In this document: piece by piece, positions 22,091 through 34,205 of the stretch
How the letters are laid out: the number at the start of each line of letters is the position of its first letter
Numbering within the stretch: the stretch's first letter is position 1
Assembly: GCF_963924675.1 (NCBI RefSeq)
Contig: NC_089221.1
Location: 140,968,263 to 141,032,262, forward strand
DNA from: Phocoena phocoena
Taxonomy: Eukaryota; Chordata; Mammalia; Artiodactyla; Phocoenidae
Direction of reading: 5' to 3'
DNA: 64,000 nt
Notes under the pieces: model-generated
What the model saw: the letters and a program-made list of their open reading frames with translations, nothing else
Databases searched by the model: none
Told to the model about the DNA's origin: nothing
Translations under genes and position numbers: made by a program

Positions 22091-23034
22091 ACAGTAGCCC
22101 TTCCCTGGTAGCCTGCATCTTTCCAGATTGTGAACACATTATTTGGATGGCTACAATTAATAGGTTGCTGGCTGCAGGTTACATCCTTCTGTGGACCAAG
22201 ATTTGCTCTGTCTCTTGGTCCCTGAATGTCTCCTCCTTTATCTCTTTCAAAATGGACACCCTTAAACATTTTTCTACGACAATTCTGTGACACTGTCACA
22301 TTTGCTAACAGGATAACATAGATTAGTGTTTACAATTCCATGGCTGGCGATCCCACTGCCATGAGACAAAACCAGTGTTTCTGCAAACCCTCTTCTCCCT
22401 CTGGCCTCGGTGCAACAGTCCTTCCTCGGGCTAATCTCCAATCACACACCCTCAGCTGCTAAGGACAAAGAGAATTTTTGCCTGGGTAAGAGTGGTGACA
22501 TTGGGTCTGCCAACAGTGAAAAATGAATCCTTCGTGATTAAAGAATCCTGAATCTCAGTAAGATCCTTCACGTAGACCTCAAAAGAAAATTTTGCCTCAA
22601 ATAAACTCTTTCCTCTCCAAGTCTCTAAGTTCCAAGACCTTGGGCTCTAGTCTATGAAACCTCTCCCCCAAGTTTTATTATTTGACAGGCTGAGAAAATC
22701 AGAAAGATTTTGCTCTGTTCTAATGCTTATGTTTGGCTGACCTACAAAGCGAGCAAGTGTCTCCTAACAATGAGATCTGATTTTGAATTGGAACCAAAGG
22801 ATGACAAACCTGTGGAATGAAAAAACAACTCGAGAATCTAACCTAGTTACAGACAAAGAAAACAGTTTACTGCAAGGTTATAGCTGAAATGTTCATACTA
22901 TAGGTCGTGTAACTTAGTGGCTAAGAGATATCTGTCCTTTTTGCTTTTGATTGATCTCAAGTGTCCCAAATAACTGCCTAGCACACAGTAAATACTTAAT
23001 ATTTCTGTTGAATGAATTTTGAGTCTGAGTTTCA
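22091..23034. other. No gene or clear repeat recognised
   Basis: Balanced-composition DNA with no familiar element or coding frame. Confidence 0.5.
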
Positions 23035-23215
23035 GAGATTTGTTAACAGGGTTTGAATCCCTCCTCTTTCATTAAGTATCAGTGTGAACTTGGACAGCCT
23101 AAATCCTTTCCTTTGGCTTCCATAACCTCATCTGTAAGATGGGAATTACTGGATTAAAAAAATGTAAAGTAAGGCACATTTGTAGCACAGTGTCCAGCTT
23201 TAAGACAGTGATCCT
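23035..23215 (+). repeat. MIR SINE
   Basis: Sense MIR: 'cagggtttgaatccctcctc', 'cataacctcatctgtaagat', 'gggaattactgg' and 'agcacagtgtccagc'. Confidence 0.6.
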
Positions 23216-23769
23216 GAGCAGCAGATAGCTATCATCATCATCACCCCCACTATTACTGTTGACATTATTATGTACCACCACCACGTTCGCTTCTTCTGCC
23301 TTCTAGGCAAAAATAAAAGCAAAGAAAATGTAATATTAATGCCCCAACACATTTGGACTGAATTTTTGGTTTTTTCAATGTTAAGGAAGGATAGTTTACT
23401 GAGGTCTTAATACTTGATATGTTCTCAGTGTTTCAAGCTTCTGAAGACTGGGGTGCAGATATTCCCATCTCTGCTCACATACCATCCTTTCTGGAAGGTC
23501 TGCCAGGTTTCAGTTTGGGGCTCATTTGCTTCACCAGGAATGAACAGGTCTGTATATTTCATGAGCTGTTCTGAAAGCAGCCCCCATGTAGATTTTTATT
23601 TGAGAGGGAAAGGAGAGCTTGGGATAGGATGGAGAGAATATTCTGAAAGGAAATAGAGAAGTGGCCTGTCCTGAAGAAGACTTGGAGGATAGGGTTTCAC
23701 CAGTTTCCAGGGCCTGCCCCGCCCCCACCTCCACCCCCCACCCCGTAATATCTTTTTTTCCTTTTGTGA
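23216..23769. other. No gene; short poly-C-rich tract
   Basis: Unassigned sequence. A C-rich tract at about 23716-23745 ('ccccgcccccacctccaccc') sits next to a T-run. Confidence 0.5.
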
Positions 23770-23945
23770 AAGGATTGTCTCTATCTGGTTAATTAACACA
23801 TCCATTACCTCACATATTTACCGGGCGGGAGCAGGGGGCGGGGAATGAGAACATTTAAGTTCTACTCTCCTAGCAAATTTCAACTATACAATACAGTGTT
23901 ATCAACTATAGTCACCATCTTGTACATTATATCTTTTACAAGTAT
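23770..23945. mobile_element. L1 3' UTR fragment
   Basis: 'ggttaattaacacatccatt', 'acctcacatatttacc' and 'tgagaacatttaagttctac' through 'gttatcaactatagtcacca' is a widespread segment of older L1 3' UTRs. A G-rich insertion ('gggcgggagcagggggcggg') interrupts it. Orientation not decided. Confidence 0.55.
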
Positions 23946-23956
23946 ATCTTTAGTAC

Positions 23957-24172
23957 AGGATTTCTCAACATCAGCACCATTGACACTTGGGATTGGATAT
24001 TTCTTTGTTGCAAAGGAGGCTGCTATACTATACATAGTGGGTTGTTTAGCAGCATACGTGCCCTCTACTCACCAGCTAGATGCTAGTAACACCCCTGCAT
24101 CCAATTAGGACAACCAGAACGTATCCAGACATTGTCAGATATTGCCTGGGCAACAAAGTCACCATAGTAGTA
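23957..24172 (+). mobile_element. MER20-type hAT element
   Basis: About 215 bp beginning 'caggatttctcaacatcagc', 'accattgacacttgggattg', with the middle 'gttgtttagcagcatacgtg' and end 'cagacattgtcagatattgc', matching the MER20 order and its length of about 219 bp. Non-autonomous. Confidence 0.75.
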
Positions 24173-25650
24173 AAGTGGCAAGATTTGGATAAGGGATGCT
24201 TTCAAGTGTGCATCTGTGGAGGTTGGAATTCTGGATTGCAGGCAAATGTCATTTAGCTTTCACAGCTGGTCAAGTTCTTTTTGTACATATTGGTCAGTTC
24301 AAACAGTTAGAGGTAAGTAAGAACTAACTTAGTCCAGCAACACTATCAGGTATGATGTTCCACAGAGATCCAGTCTCAAGTCAAATCTGGCACACAAGCA
24401 AATATTATTAATAACTAGGTGCATAAACAACCATGCAGTTTGTTCCTTATGTTCACTAAAGACCTTCCATCCTTTTAGACTGTCTTAAAAAATCCCATTG
24501 TATGAAAGATTCATTTCTATGAACATGTGTCAGGTTTAGCAAGATTACTGGTTGGATCAGGCCACACATTCCTCCATTTTGGGGGGAAACAGACTCTCAA
24601 GGACTTACAGATCTGTAGTAAAAATCGAAAGGCATTAAAGCATTGAGCTCATCAACCATGCTTTTCACCAAAGTGTTGTACACACAGCCACTTTTGTGGC
24701 TTTTCAACAACAAAAACTCATTTTTAATATCCTTTGTGCTAACTAATAAACACTGTGGCAGACTTTTATTGTGGTGCTTGAAGCACTAATGCCGCCACCT
24801 CTGGAGTATACACAACTTAATGAAACACCTGGAGTATGTTCCTGATTAAGGTACTTCAAATGTATTCAATTGCTCTTACGGTGTGGATGAAAGTTATTTT
24901 AAATAAATGCTCATCACAGAGTTGGTACTGATGCACTGGAAGGAAAATTAAATCCTTGGACCCAAGCTTGAATAAAAAGAGTAGGACTGGACATATTGAG
25001 CCAGGGAGACCTGAAGACCAGAGGCCATTCCTTAAATTTTTCTAGAATAAATAAATTCTGGGATTCAAACATGTCCAGATTTCTTTTCAAGCCTGGAAGG
25101 TAGGATCTAAGTTATACTGGAAATAATTAAGAAAAAGAAGTGTCTTTACGTAAGGGAGACATGTGACATTTCTCATCTTTCCAGGGTTGTATAAGAAATC
25201 TGCACTGTTTGTTACATGGGTCTTCTCTGAGTTCTGTGTTATTAAGTCTAGGTTCTTTGTGGACCTTGATAACCTCTAACTTCATGCTCTCTTTCTTCTC
25301 TTTATGATATTTATATTCTCTTGGCTAATTTTGCAATGGAAATTTTAGTCTCAGCTGTAAAATTCTATTCTCTTTGCAATAAGTAACTTAGAATGACAGA
25401 GACTAGAAAAATTACCCCCAAAAGGCACAGTGCAACAATGGATATATTTTTGTTTTGTCTCTAATTTTAGCATCCAGGGCTGCATCTACATATGCCTTAG
25501 AAAGCCCTGTATATTGTGGTTCCTGAACAGAGTATGAAAAATTCATACTTTTTCAGTAGCAAATGTTTTATATGTCACCTCTGCAGATATCAAGACTTCA
25601 TAAAGATCATAAGATTATTGGTCCAATCTATTACAAGATATTGTGAGAAT
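24173..25650. other. No gene or clear repeat recognised
   Basis: About 1.5 kb of repeat-poor DNA. No coding frame of note. Confidence 0.5.
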
Positions 25651-25664
25651 AAGCCTCAAATTTT

Positions 25665-25957
25665 TTCTTTAACATCTTTATTGGAGTATAATTGCTTTAC
25701 AGTGGTGTGTTAGTTTCTGCTGTATAACAAAGTGAATCATCTATATGTGTACATATATCCCCATATCTCCTCCCTCTCGCGTCTCCTTCCCACCCTCCCT
25801 ATCCCACCCCTCTAGGTGGACACAAAGCACCGAGCTGATCTCCCTGTGCTATGCGGCTGCTTCCCACTAGCTATCTATTTTACGTTTGGAAGTGTATATA
25901 TGTCCGTGCCACTCTCTCACTTAGTCCCAGCTTACCCTTCCCCCTCCCGGTGTCCTC
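25665..25957 (-). mobile_element. L1 3' end with 14-bp target duplication
   Basis: A 5'-truncated antisense L1 tail, 293 bp, confined to the 3' UTR. The target duplication AAGCCTCAAATTTT lies at 25651-25664 and 25958-25971 without mismatch, so the insertion is fairly young. The minus strand carries four G-runs at 25789-25810. Confidence 0.95.
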
Positions 25958-25971
25958 AAGCCTCAAATTTT

Positions 25972-26409
25972 GGGACTCGCTTTAACTTCAGTTAGTAATT
26001 CTGAGCTAGATTTGATCATTATTTTCATCTAAATAGTACCTAAATAGGCCCTTTCAATTTTGTTTGTTTTTAGAAATATTTACATGTTGGAAGAGGATCC
26101 AAGCTCAGTGCCTAGAATGGACTCTAACCACAGTGACTAATTCTGTTACCCTAACATACCTTCGCTTCTGAATTTTTTGTCTGTTTGCAATGGCTTTTTC
26201 TGCAATGAGCTTCCTTTTATCTTTTTTTTTTTTCCCTCCTCGGGGTTATCTTGTCTTCTCCATACAGATCTTATTACCCTGCTGTGCCTTTTTCACCTTC
26301 TCCAGAAGTGGGGGCTCCACCCATTGTTGTTTCATTGCCCCTCATAAACCCTCCTGTTCATTGATGAAGGTGGCCTGAAACCATTTGTTTCCCTGGCTCT
26401 TTCTGCACC
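25972..26409. other. No gene recognised
   Basis: Unassigned sequence with a T-run near 26222-26233. Confidence 0.5.
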
Positions 26410-26520
26410 TGGCTGCCAGCCCTCTGGAAGCAGGAAATATGCTTTAGTCATTGTTGCATTCTTAGAAACCAGCATAGTCTGCGGTCTTGAAAGAGCATCA
26501 ATAAATATATCCTGAATTGA
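26410..26520 (+). mobile_element. Possible L2 3' end
   Basis: 'agcaggaaatatgctttagt', 'cattgttgcattcttagaaa' and 'gagcatcaataaatatatcc' follow the L2 tail layout. Short and diverged. Confidence 0.4.
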
Positions 26521-26994
26521 CTTGGAATTAAAATTCCAATTTTTTTATAATTTGCATATCCTGAGACTTTGAAACTACTTGGTGCTTTTTAGTTTACAAA
26601 GGGAGACATCTGGGTGGAAGGGGGAGGGAAAGTACCATTAGAAAAGCAGTCACAGTAAAGGCATTAGACTACCTTCCCCAGCCGGCTCTGTGTGACAGTG
26701 GGGGCTGGCATATGGTCGGACAGGCTTTGGGAATGCTGACACTGGGGAGTGTGGCAGAACAGAAGCTAGGGGAGCACAACAATAAGAGTAGATTTTATGA
26801 TCTTCTGTAAAGTTACTAAATGTATGTGTGCTCAACGTGGTGGCACCTCTTAGGAGAATAGAATGAGGACAGAGCCTTGTATCCAGATTTGATGTGGGAG
26901 TGTCAGCAGATGCCCATGAAAACTCAGGCCTGGAGATAAGGGGACAGTGAGAAAGTAAGATGGGAAATTTGCAGAAACTCTTAGGAGTGTGAGA
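26521..26994. other. No gene or clear repeat recognised
   Basis: Nothing identified before the microsatellite at 26995. Confidence 0.5.
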
Positions 26995-27000
26995 GTATAT

Positions 27001-27031
<31 letters not shown>

Positions 27032-27036
27032 CGTGC
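26995..27036. repeat. (TG)n-(CG)n microsatellite
   Basis: 42 bases alternate purine and pyrimidine without a break: a short TA part, about 11 GT units, then about six GC units with one GT. This composition is the strongest class of Z-DNA-forming sequence. Confidence 0.95.
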
Positions 27037-27149
27037 TTCTGTGTCTGTTAGTAAACACTGGGAACACAAAAATTTTTTAATTTAGGATATTTAAGCCAAT
27101 TTTACTTAAATCTCCAAGGGACAGAGAGGCTCCCACATGACATGAGGTT

Positions 27150-27262
27150 ACAGATACTTCACCTCCATTATCTGTTTTGATTCTCACATGAACATAATTA
27201 AGTAGGCACAAAGTAGTTATTGTTATTTTACAGTTGAGGAAATGCAACTTGAGAGGTTAAAC
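27150..27262 (-). repeat. MIR SINE fragment
   Basis: Reverse MIR: 'tgttattttacagttgagga' then 'aatgcaacttgagaggttaa'. A 20-base (AAT)n tract (27267-27286) separates it from a second MIR. Confidence 0.55.
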
Positions 27263-27299
27263 TTACAATAATAATAATAATAATAACCGAGACAGAATT

Positions 27300-27505
27300 G
27301 TGTGTCAGGCATAGTATGCTTCACTGCATTATTTCATTTAATTGTCTCAAATAAAACAAGACGTTGCTACTATTACTATACTCACTTCACAGCTAAGGAA
27401 ACTGAGAGGTTATTTCCTCGATGTCACATAGGAAGTAGTGGGCTGAGACCCAGATCTGTCCAGTTCTAAAGCCTCTATAATTAGTCACTGTGCTATTCCA
27501 CAGTT
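27300..27505 (-). repeat. MIR SINE
   Basis: Reverse MIR: 'attatttcatttaattgtct', 'cagctaaggaaactgagagg', 'atgtcacataggaagtagtg' and 'tctgtccagttctaaagcct'. It is the second of two head-to-tail MIR-like copies. Confidence 0.68.
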
Positions 27506-27509
27506 CTTG

Positions 27510-29197
27510 CTTATGTGTTAGGAAAAAAGTATTGTTGAAGACGGACTGGCTTTCAAGACTGGCTTTTTTAAACAAACAAGTAAACCAAAAACAGAAAAGA
27601 AAAATCCAGGAAATGGTTTTACCCCCAAGATTAACATTTTCTCATTCATTTTAATCTAATTGAGCTCTATTACAACATGGGAGTGTGGGGTTTCCAAGTA
27701 CAGCCCATACCTTCCTCCATATTCACAACGGGCCCTTGCATTCCATCAACTAGCCAACTGCTCTGTTCATTCTGTGTGATCACAGAAGCAGCCAGAAACC
27801 CTGCTGTTCCTTCACCTCCCCCTCTTCACATTTCAGGAGTTTCGGGGTGCCAGCAGACGGGAATTCATTCCTCCCACCATGTGCTGAGAAGGTCACCATC
27901 CCACCCCTCCCAAATGGTGAAAGCAAGGTACAGGGAGGAGGAACAGTTTTCTAAAGGTCAGACTGAGGTGGGAGAGGAACCCTGGGGAATGGATACCCCT
28001 CCCACCAGCCCACCTGCCTCTACCTCGGCTCACCTTTTGATTTTCTAGATCTGAGAGCCAATCACAGAGCACAGGGAAGATGGGTTGTAGCATTTGATCT
28101 AGTCAATTCAGGACTAAAAATATTTCAGAATGATCAGATTTTCTGAGTTCAGTTAGAAAGAATTCTGCTTTCCTTCCCCCTGGAAATTCCTCAGTTTAGA
28201 AATTTTTAAATAAATAAAAACATCAGTTGAACATAGCTAGATTTCCATTTCAGAAACTGATTTTCTGACAGCCGTAGAATTAAAATGCTTTTTTATTTAG
28301 GGTGGTTAAGATCTATATTGTACTAATCCATGATTTTCTAAACTTCACTTCTTTTCTTTTCCTTCCTTTTGTCATATACTGAATATGGCTTCTCCTGTTA
28401 ATTTTTTTAGTTACTTGATATTTTCCTTTAAATTTACAATTTTAAAAGTTTATAATACTTTTTTTAGCGTGTTTCCAATATATTTATAATAAAACTTTCT
28501 AATAGACATTGAATAAAACATAGTTATTAAAATAAAACCTGTTTCTTTAAGTAACATCTAAAACCATCTCATACCACCAGCAGTGTGCTTCCAGCTTTTT
28601 AGACATTCTTTTAATTTCTAGGCTGGGACAATAGGGATAATGTTCTACACATCCTAAGGAAATATATTAAGGATTATGGAACAACTATGGTCTCTGAAAG
28701 ATTTATGAATAATATATGGATGTGTATGCATCTTCTTTGATCGCTTTACTTCAGTTCTGATTCTTTTTATAATAAGGCGTCTTTCACCAAAGCAGAGAGG
28801 TGGATTTAGGAAGGAAATCAGGCTGCACCCAAAGGTTCAGTACTCTTTTTCCTATTGGCAGTCCTGAAACTGAGAAGGAAAGTTATTTGTCAGCTCAGAA
28901 TTCTTTGCCATATGTATTCATTCTCCTAAATACATAGACAGTGTAGCTGATCCTTAAATATAATTTCATGTAATCATGTTACTTAAGGCATATCTTCCCT
29001 TCCAGAAAGAGGTGTCCGTATTCTTATTCATACCCCTGCTTCTCTCCTGCTCATGGTGCTGACATATGATGTAGTAAAGAATTAACGTTTTCCAAAGAGA
29101 GGTCTGCCTTTGCCCTGGGATCCTGGGAGGTGATATCTAGGCCATTGGAATGTCCTGCCTGATAAGAGTATCTTTGTTTACTTTGGGACCTTGCGCG
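27510..29197. other. No gene or clear repeat recognised
   Basis: About 1.7 kb. The frame at 27677-28048 has low-complexity Pro/Ser-rich composition and no recognisable family. AT-rich from about 28290 to 28560. Confidence 0.5.
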
Positions 29198-29212
29198 CCC
29201 CCCCCCCCCCCC
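29198..29212. repeat. Poly-C run (15 C)
   Basis: It follows 'ttgcgcg'. Length-unstable. Confidence 0.9.
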
Positions 29213-29234
29213 GACAGTCTCATATTGTGATTAA

Positions 29235-29545
29235 TGATAAAGGTTTTGGGCTATGTGGTATCTGCTCTACTTCTGGAGGGGCAGGAGACCAAAGGTCAGG
29301 CACACAGGCTGTCAGCCATGTCTACGTGATGGAGTTCCAATAAAAACTCTGGACATGAGGGCTGGTGAGCTTCCCTGGTTGACAGTACTCTGTGCATATT
29401 GTTACACATCATTGCTGCGAGAGGTCAATCTGTCCATGACTCCACTGGGAGAGAATAATTAGAAGTTCCATGTTTGGAAACTTCCAGGACTCTGCCCCAT
29501 GCATCACTCCCCTCGGCTGACTCTAATCTGTATCCTTTCACGAGT
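29235..29545 (+). mobile_element. LTR-like ancient repeat, copy 1
   Basis: The text 'gtctacgtgatggagttcca', 'ataaaaactctggacatgag', 'ggtgagcttccctggttgac' and 'cccctcggctgactctaatc' fits a family of old mammalian LTRs that I recognise but cannot name safely. The AATAAA within is consistent with an LTR. No viral genes are present. Confidence 0.45.
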
Positions 29546-29654
29546 CTAACAGTTTTTAATGAGAACTGCGAGCCCTTCTAATGGACTGTCCACCTCAAGT
29601 TGGGCACTGTAGCCCCTAACATTACACACATTAAAAGCACTCGGTAAATACTGA

Positions 29655-29830
29655 TAGGCACTGCAACAGCATAGTTGAAGAGCTGTGAAGTCAGATACAC
29701 CGGCTCTACCATTAACCAACTGTGTGGCCTTGGACAAGTTACTTAACTTCTCTGTGGTTCTTTTCACAAAATGAGAATAATACTATTTTGTACCTTGTAG
29801 GGTTGTAGCGAGAAATCAGTACGAATGCTA
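29655..29830 (+). repeat. MIR SINE
   Basis: Sense MIR: 'ctctaccattaaccaactgt', 'gtggccttggacaagttact', 'taacttctctgtggttcttt' and 'gtagggttgtagcgagaaat'. A tail-like piece ('acagggccagtacc' to 'actcaataaagaa') appears at 30097-30131, so it may be split by an insertion. Confidence 0.75.
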
Positions 29831-30864
29831 TGCTTAGCCATTTTAGAACCTGAGGTATAAGGAAAAATCAGTAATGCTGATCTAGTCTTTATTTAAAATG
29901 TTAATATTTTTTTTATCATGAACCTTTCATTTGTATTCATTTTCAAGAAATGTTACATTAAAATTTTATTAATCTTGATTACTAAGTCTTTGATGGCCCT
30001 TCAGATTTTGCACCCAAGGTGAGACCTTCACTCACCCCACCTTAAGTCTTGGCCCTGGTGAGGATTAACAGTAATAATTAAAGTAAATTACATAGCACAG
30101 GGCCAGTACCATAGGGAACACTCAATAAAGAATATGTAACGTATAACTTGGAGAAAACTTTGGAAATTGATGTTTGTGGCGATAAAGATATCATAACTAT
30201 GACAAGGGATTGGGGAATATTTTCAGCTTAAAAGGAAACAACAGGAGTTTATTCTCATATGCAGACTGTGAAGATTGGACAGAGTATGAGAGTGTGAGGG
30301 CTTATGCACTGGTTTTCTAATTTATTATATGAGAAATGGCAAATGAATAAGTTGGAGGTTCTTTATGAATGTTAGCATTTATAAACAGATGTTGAATTTG
30401 TAAAGATTATCTTTAAACAAAGAGCACATTTAGCATTCAATAAATTGAAATGCTCACAAAGTACGATATTCTAGTTAAATGGATTCATCCTGAGAATTTC
30501 TTTTAGTCTCAGCTTTGGCTTTTGAAAGGTCTCTGTAATATGTATTTGCTGACTTCCTTACCACAGTGCCTAGAGTAGATGGAGCCTAATAACCCTGTGG
30601 CATTTCTGTGGCATTCATGCTCTTTGGTTCAAACCATGTTTATGGGTATTAAAGACAGAGCTGTGACTTTTGAAACTGAGTATCTGACAAAAGATAGCCT
30701 TTTCTCCCATGACTTATATCTTAGCTTTTGGGGGAGATAAATTTAAAACAATTTTCTGCCATAGTATAAAAAATAAATATATGGTCTTTGTTACAGGTTC
30801 CTGACACAGCTCCTAAAATGCTTTGAATTTACTCTTTTGTATGCTAATGACATGATTCATGACT
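29831..30864. other. No gene; unassigned DNA
   Basis: It includes the possible MIR tail near 30060-30131. Otherwise nothing identified. Confidence 0.5.
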
Positions 30865-31450
30865 GGGCTGGGTGTGCTCTGGATAGCTTTGGGGTGTAGA
30901 CGCTGGTCACCAGAAAAACCAAGCAAGTGCTTAGAAGGTCAGAACTTTCAGGATCTTGTTCCCCAAACCAGGAGAAGGGCTGGTGATTAAGATCAGTCAC
31001 AAATGGCCAGTGATTCAATCAGGCATGTCTACACAATGAAACTTTGATAAAAATCTCTGCATGACAGTGTTTGGGGAGCTTCTGGGTTGATGAATACTTC
31101 AAGGTGCTGGGAGGGTAGCATATCTGGAGAGGACATGAAAGCTCTGCATGGCCCCCCAGCCTATAACTTGTTTTATCCATCTCTTCTACTTAGCTTCTCC
31201 TGATTTATATCCTTTATAAACCAGTAAATGTGAGTGCAATGTTTTCCTGGGTCTGTGGGTCATTCTAGCAATTTCAGAACCTAAGGAGAGGGTCATGGGA
31301 ACCCCCAGATGGTTGGTCAGAAGTGGGACTTCTGACTGGCATCTGAATAGGGGATAGTCTTGTGGGACTGAGCCCTTACCTGTTTTGGTGTGCACTAGCT
31401 CTGGACAGTCGGTGTCAAAATTTAATTCTTAGACACCCAGTTGGTGTTGG
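30865..31450 (+). mobile_element. LTR-like ancient repeat, copy 2
   Basis: It follows an old LTR layout: 'ttggggagcttctgggttga', 'ggtgctgggagggtagcata', 'tttatatcctttataaacca', 'gagagggtcatgggaacccc', 'cttgtgggactgagccctta' and 'gacacccagttggtgttgga'. The opening resembles the 29235 copy, but the two are distinct subfamilies rather than a provirus pair. Confidence 0.55.
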
Positions 31451-31884
31451 AGAATCATCCACCTGCCAATATAATTTAGTTGAGGTTTCCCTTACAAATC
31501 CTTGCTGACCTTCTTCAAATCGTTTGTGGTTATAGTTTTACAGCAGCATATTCACATTGGCTATGGCCAAGGCTTACCTCTGTTTTCCTATTATTTCTAT
31601 GAATTCCCAAAAGTGAATCAGCATTCTAGTAAGGCTTTATTTTACAAAGGGAATCATTTATAAAATTCATATAAATAAAATCATCACATATTTTAATGAC
31701 GTATAAATACCCAGTTTATTAGATAAGTTTTCCATCAGTTATATTGGCATCATTTCTGCCAAGATGAGGTATTTCTCCTTCTGAAAGACCCATGCAATCT
31801 GTTCATGCATAAGTACTCTTGAAAAGTAAACTCAAGGACATAGGAAGGAAAATTGGGAAATGAAAGGGGTGTATGTAGTTTGAA
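31451..31884. other. No gene or clear repeat recognised
   Basis: Nothing identified. Confidence 0.5.
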
Positions 31885-32075
31885 CCATTGTTACTCAAAC
31901 TATGGCACTTGAACCAGCAGCCGTATCAGTTGTGAGCTTGGTAGAAATGCAAATTCATTGGCGCCACTTCAGTTCACCAAATCAGAATCTGAGGGATGGG
32001 GCCCAGGACGCTGTGCATTAACCGATTTCCAGGTGATCCTTATGCAGAGTAAATCTGAGAATCACTGCTCTCTGT
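31885..32075 (-). mobile_element. MER5A-type hAT element
   Basis: About 190 bp with the reverse MER5A order: 'gttactcaaactatggcact', 'ggtagaaatgcaaattcatt', 'ccaaatcagaatctgaggga', 'tggggcccaggacgctgtgc', 'gatttccaggtgatccttat' and terminal 'gagaatcactg'. Confidence 0.75.
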
Positions 32076-32144
32076 ATCTTTAAATCAAAACTAAGTTCAG
32101 GTGAGTAAGTCAGCTGTCATGAGAAGCTCAGATTAAAAGGGAGG

Positions 32145-32255
32145 GTGATCAACTATCCCAGTTTGCTTGGGACTTCGAGGTTTTCTAGGATGCAGGACTC
32201 TCAGAGCTAACACCAGGTAAGTCCCTGGCAAACCAGGGTAAGTTCGTCTTTATGG
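32145..32255. mobile_element. Small DNA transposon with inverted ends
   Basis: 'tcccagtttgcttgggac' near the left and 'gtccctggcaaaccaggg' near the right are imperfect inverted repeats around about 45 bp. The text resembles an ancient short MER-type DNA element I cannot name. Confidence 0.45.
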
Positions 32256-34059
32256 TCAAATGATTCTGTGCTTATTTCACAAGCAAGACTACCTTGCATT
32301 TCATTTTAGCTCTGTCAGATATCCTTTATTCCCTGACTGATTTCCCTCAGGCTCTGGGCATGACCAAATTAATATGACTATCTGTGGGTCATAGATTTGG
32401 GGAATTCAATAAGGTAGTTAAGAGTTGACATTTCGTTCGTGCCATCGCTGCTGGAGTTTGATTACACTAGAGTGTATGATCCATAACTTGCCTCTGTGCT
32501 TAATTTTTTCTCACTTCAATGTTACGTGTGCAATAGGACTCAGAAAAGGTGGAAGCATGGAATCATTTTAAAGTTCTTGAAAGTCACTTAAATTTGTTTA
32601 TTTTTCTTTGTTGTCTGTTCCTGTTGGTTCTCATCCAGGTTAATATGAATCTGTTCTTTTGTTCTCTGACTTGTTTCCAGATATCTTCATTAACAGTATA
32701 AATTTGCACTTATGTCCATGACTTTCAACTTTTCAAAGTGTTTGTTGGTCATTGCTTCTGATTGTAGAGGGTTGTGACAGTACTGTAAATGCCACTGAGA
32801 GTTGATTCACAGAATTAACAGCTACTAGTAATTATGAGTGCCATGTGTACTTTAAGTGCGGCTTTATTTTAACCCATACTTTGAAAGCTTACTTCTAAGG
32901 AAATAGAGTAGGAAATGCTCCAAAGAAATGAGTTTCATCTTTTGTGAAGTTCAAAGCAGAAACAAAGTAAAACTAAACATTTAACAGTCTGTGTCTGTCT
33001 CTAATGAAATCTGATGGGTTGGTGGGTGTGTGTTTCTTCAAACATAATAACCCTACACAAATTATTTGTTTTTAATGTCATAAAAACTCATGTTATATTC
33101 CTTGCTTTTCTTAAAGCTCCACAATGAAGGCTCAATTATGTTGTTACATTCACAATTAGGTTTGACTATTTGAATGCAAGCTATTGTTGCCAACATTTTG
33201 CAGCATTTTTTAACCAGTAAAAACATTCTGCTTTGTCTATTAAAATGCTCATTTCGTAAATTGTTTTTCATGCGGTTTAGGCTGTAGCACAAATGTTTTA
33301 TATTCCTCTCTTTGCAGCTAATTTTTTCCCTGTTTATCCACACAATTTGCTAGATAAGTACTATGAGTTATCTCTGAAATATTGGCTTTCTCTACTGAAT
33401 CAATGACTCAATTTCAAGTATCAGAGAACTTTAGAGCTCGGTTAAATAGAAGAGTCATTTCCCGAGGCTCTCATATACCCATTTAGGAGCCCCTAAGTAA
33501 CTTTAATCCTCACGTGTGGCAGTTTGTATGCTCTGATCCGTTAACGTCAGTGGCACACTCTATTTAGTATTTGGTCTGGCCTAGAAAGCAGGGTTCTGTG
33601 TTATTCTGGGTAACGTTTTAAAGTAATGACCTATAATGAAAATTAGGTGTAATCAATTAACTACCAAAAATCTCTTAGGAAGGTGTTATGCTTGAGACCA
33701 ACATACTATTGTTTCAAGTAAAACACAGTCCATTTTTCTCCTAATGATGGAACAGATCACTTGCTTTTGATTGGGCACCAGATAAAACACTTGGATCCTG
33801 TTCGCTGGGCATCATGAACAATACATATCCTCAGATATTAGGATCGTACTCAGCATGGTGAGCTGGGCCAACAGCATAAGAGGCATGTATATTTGGACCA
33901 CCAAAGGAAACAAGAGATTCCAGTCTCCCACAGCCCATCTCCCTCCCACTCTTTGCCTACCCGCATTGAGAGCAAAGGCAGACAGACCTGCCTCCTACTT
34001 AAATTGTCATTCATTCTCTCCCCTTCCTTTTTGTCTCCATCCCTTTCTCCCTCATTTTA
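32256..34059. other. Repeat-poor, no gene recognised
   Basis: About 1.8 kb with no clear transposon. Open frames are short and match nothing known. Confidence 0.5.
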
Positions 34060-34205
34060 TTCTCACTATAAGCCTTTAAGAATTAGGTCTTTTTAAAATT
34101 CCCACTTGACAAGTAAGGTTTAATGACTGTCCCATGGTCACTCAGAATGTAAGTAGCCGATATTTGAACCTCGGCTTCCTAACACTGAAACTTTTCCTTG
34201 GCCTC
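34060..34205 (-). repeat. MIR SINE fragment
   Basis: Reverse MIR: 'aattcccacttgacaagtaa', 'tgtcccatggtcactcagaa' and 'tatttgaacctcggcttcct'. Confidence 0.5.

Noticed and set aside
27677..28048. 123-codon frame rich in Pro and Ser
   Set aside because: Low complexity, no homologue recognised, no splice or polyadenylation context.
29235..31450. A complete provirus between two LTRs
   Set aside because: The two LTR-like parts are different subfamilies, and the 1.3 kb between them holds a MIR and no viral gene.
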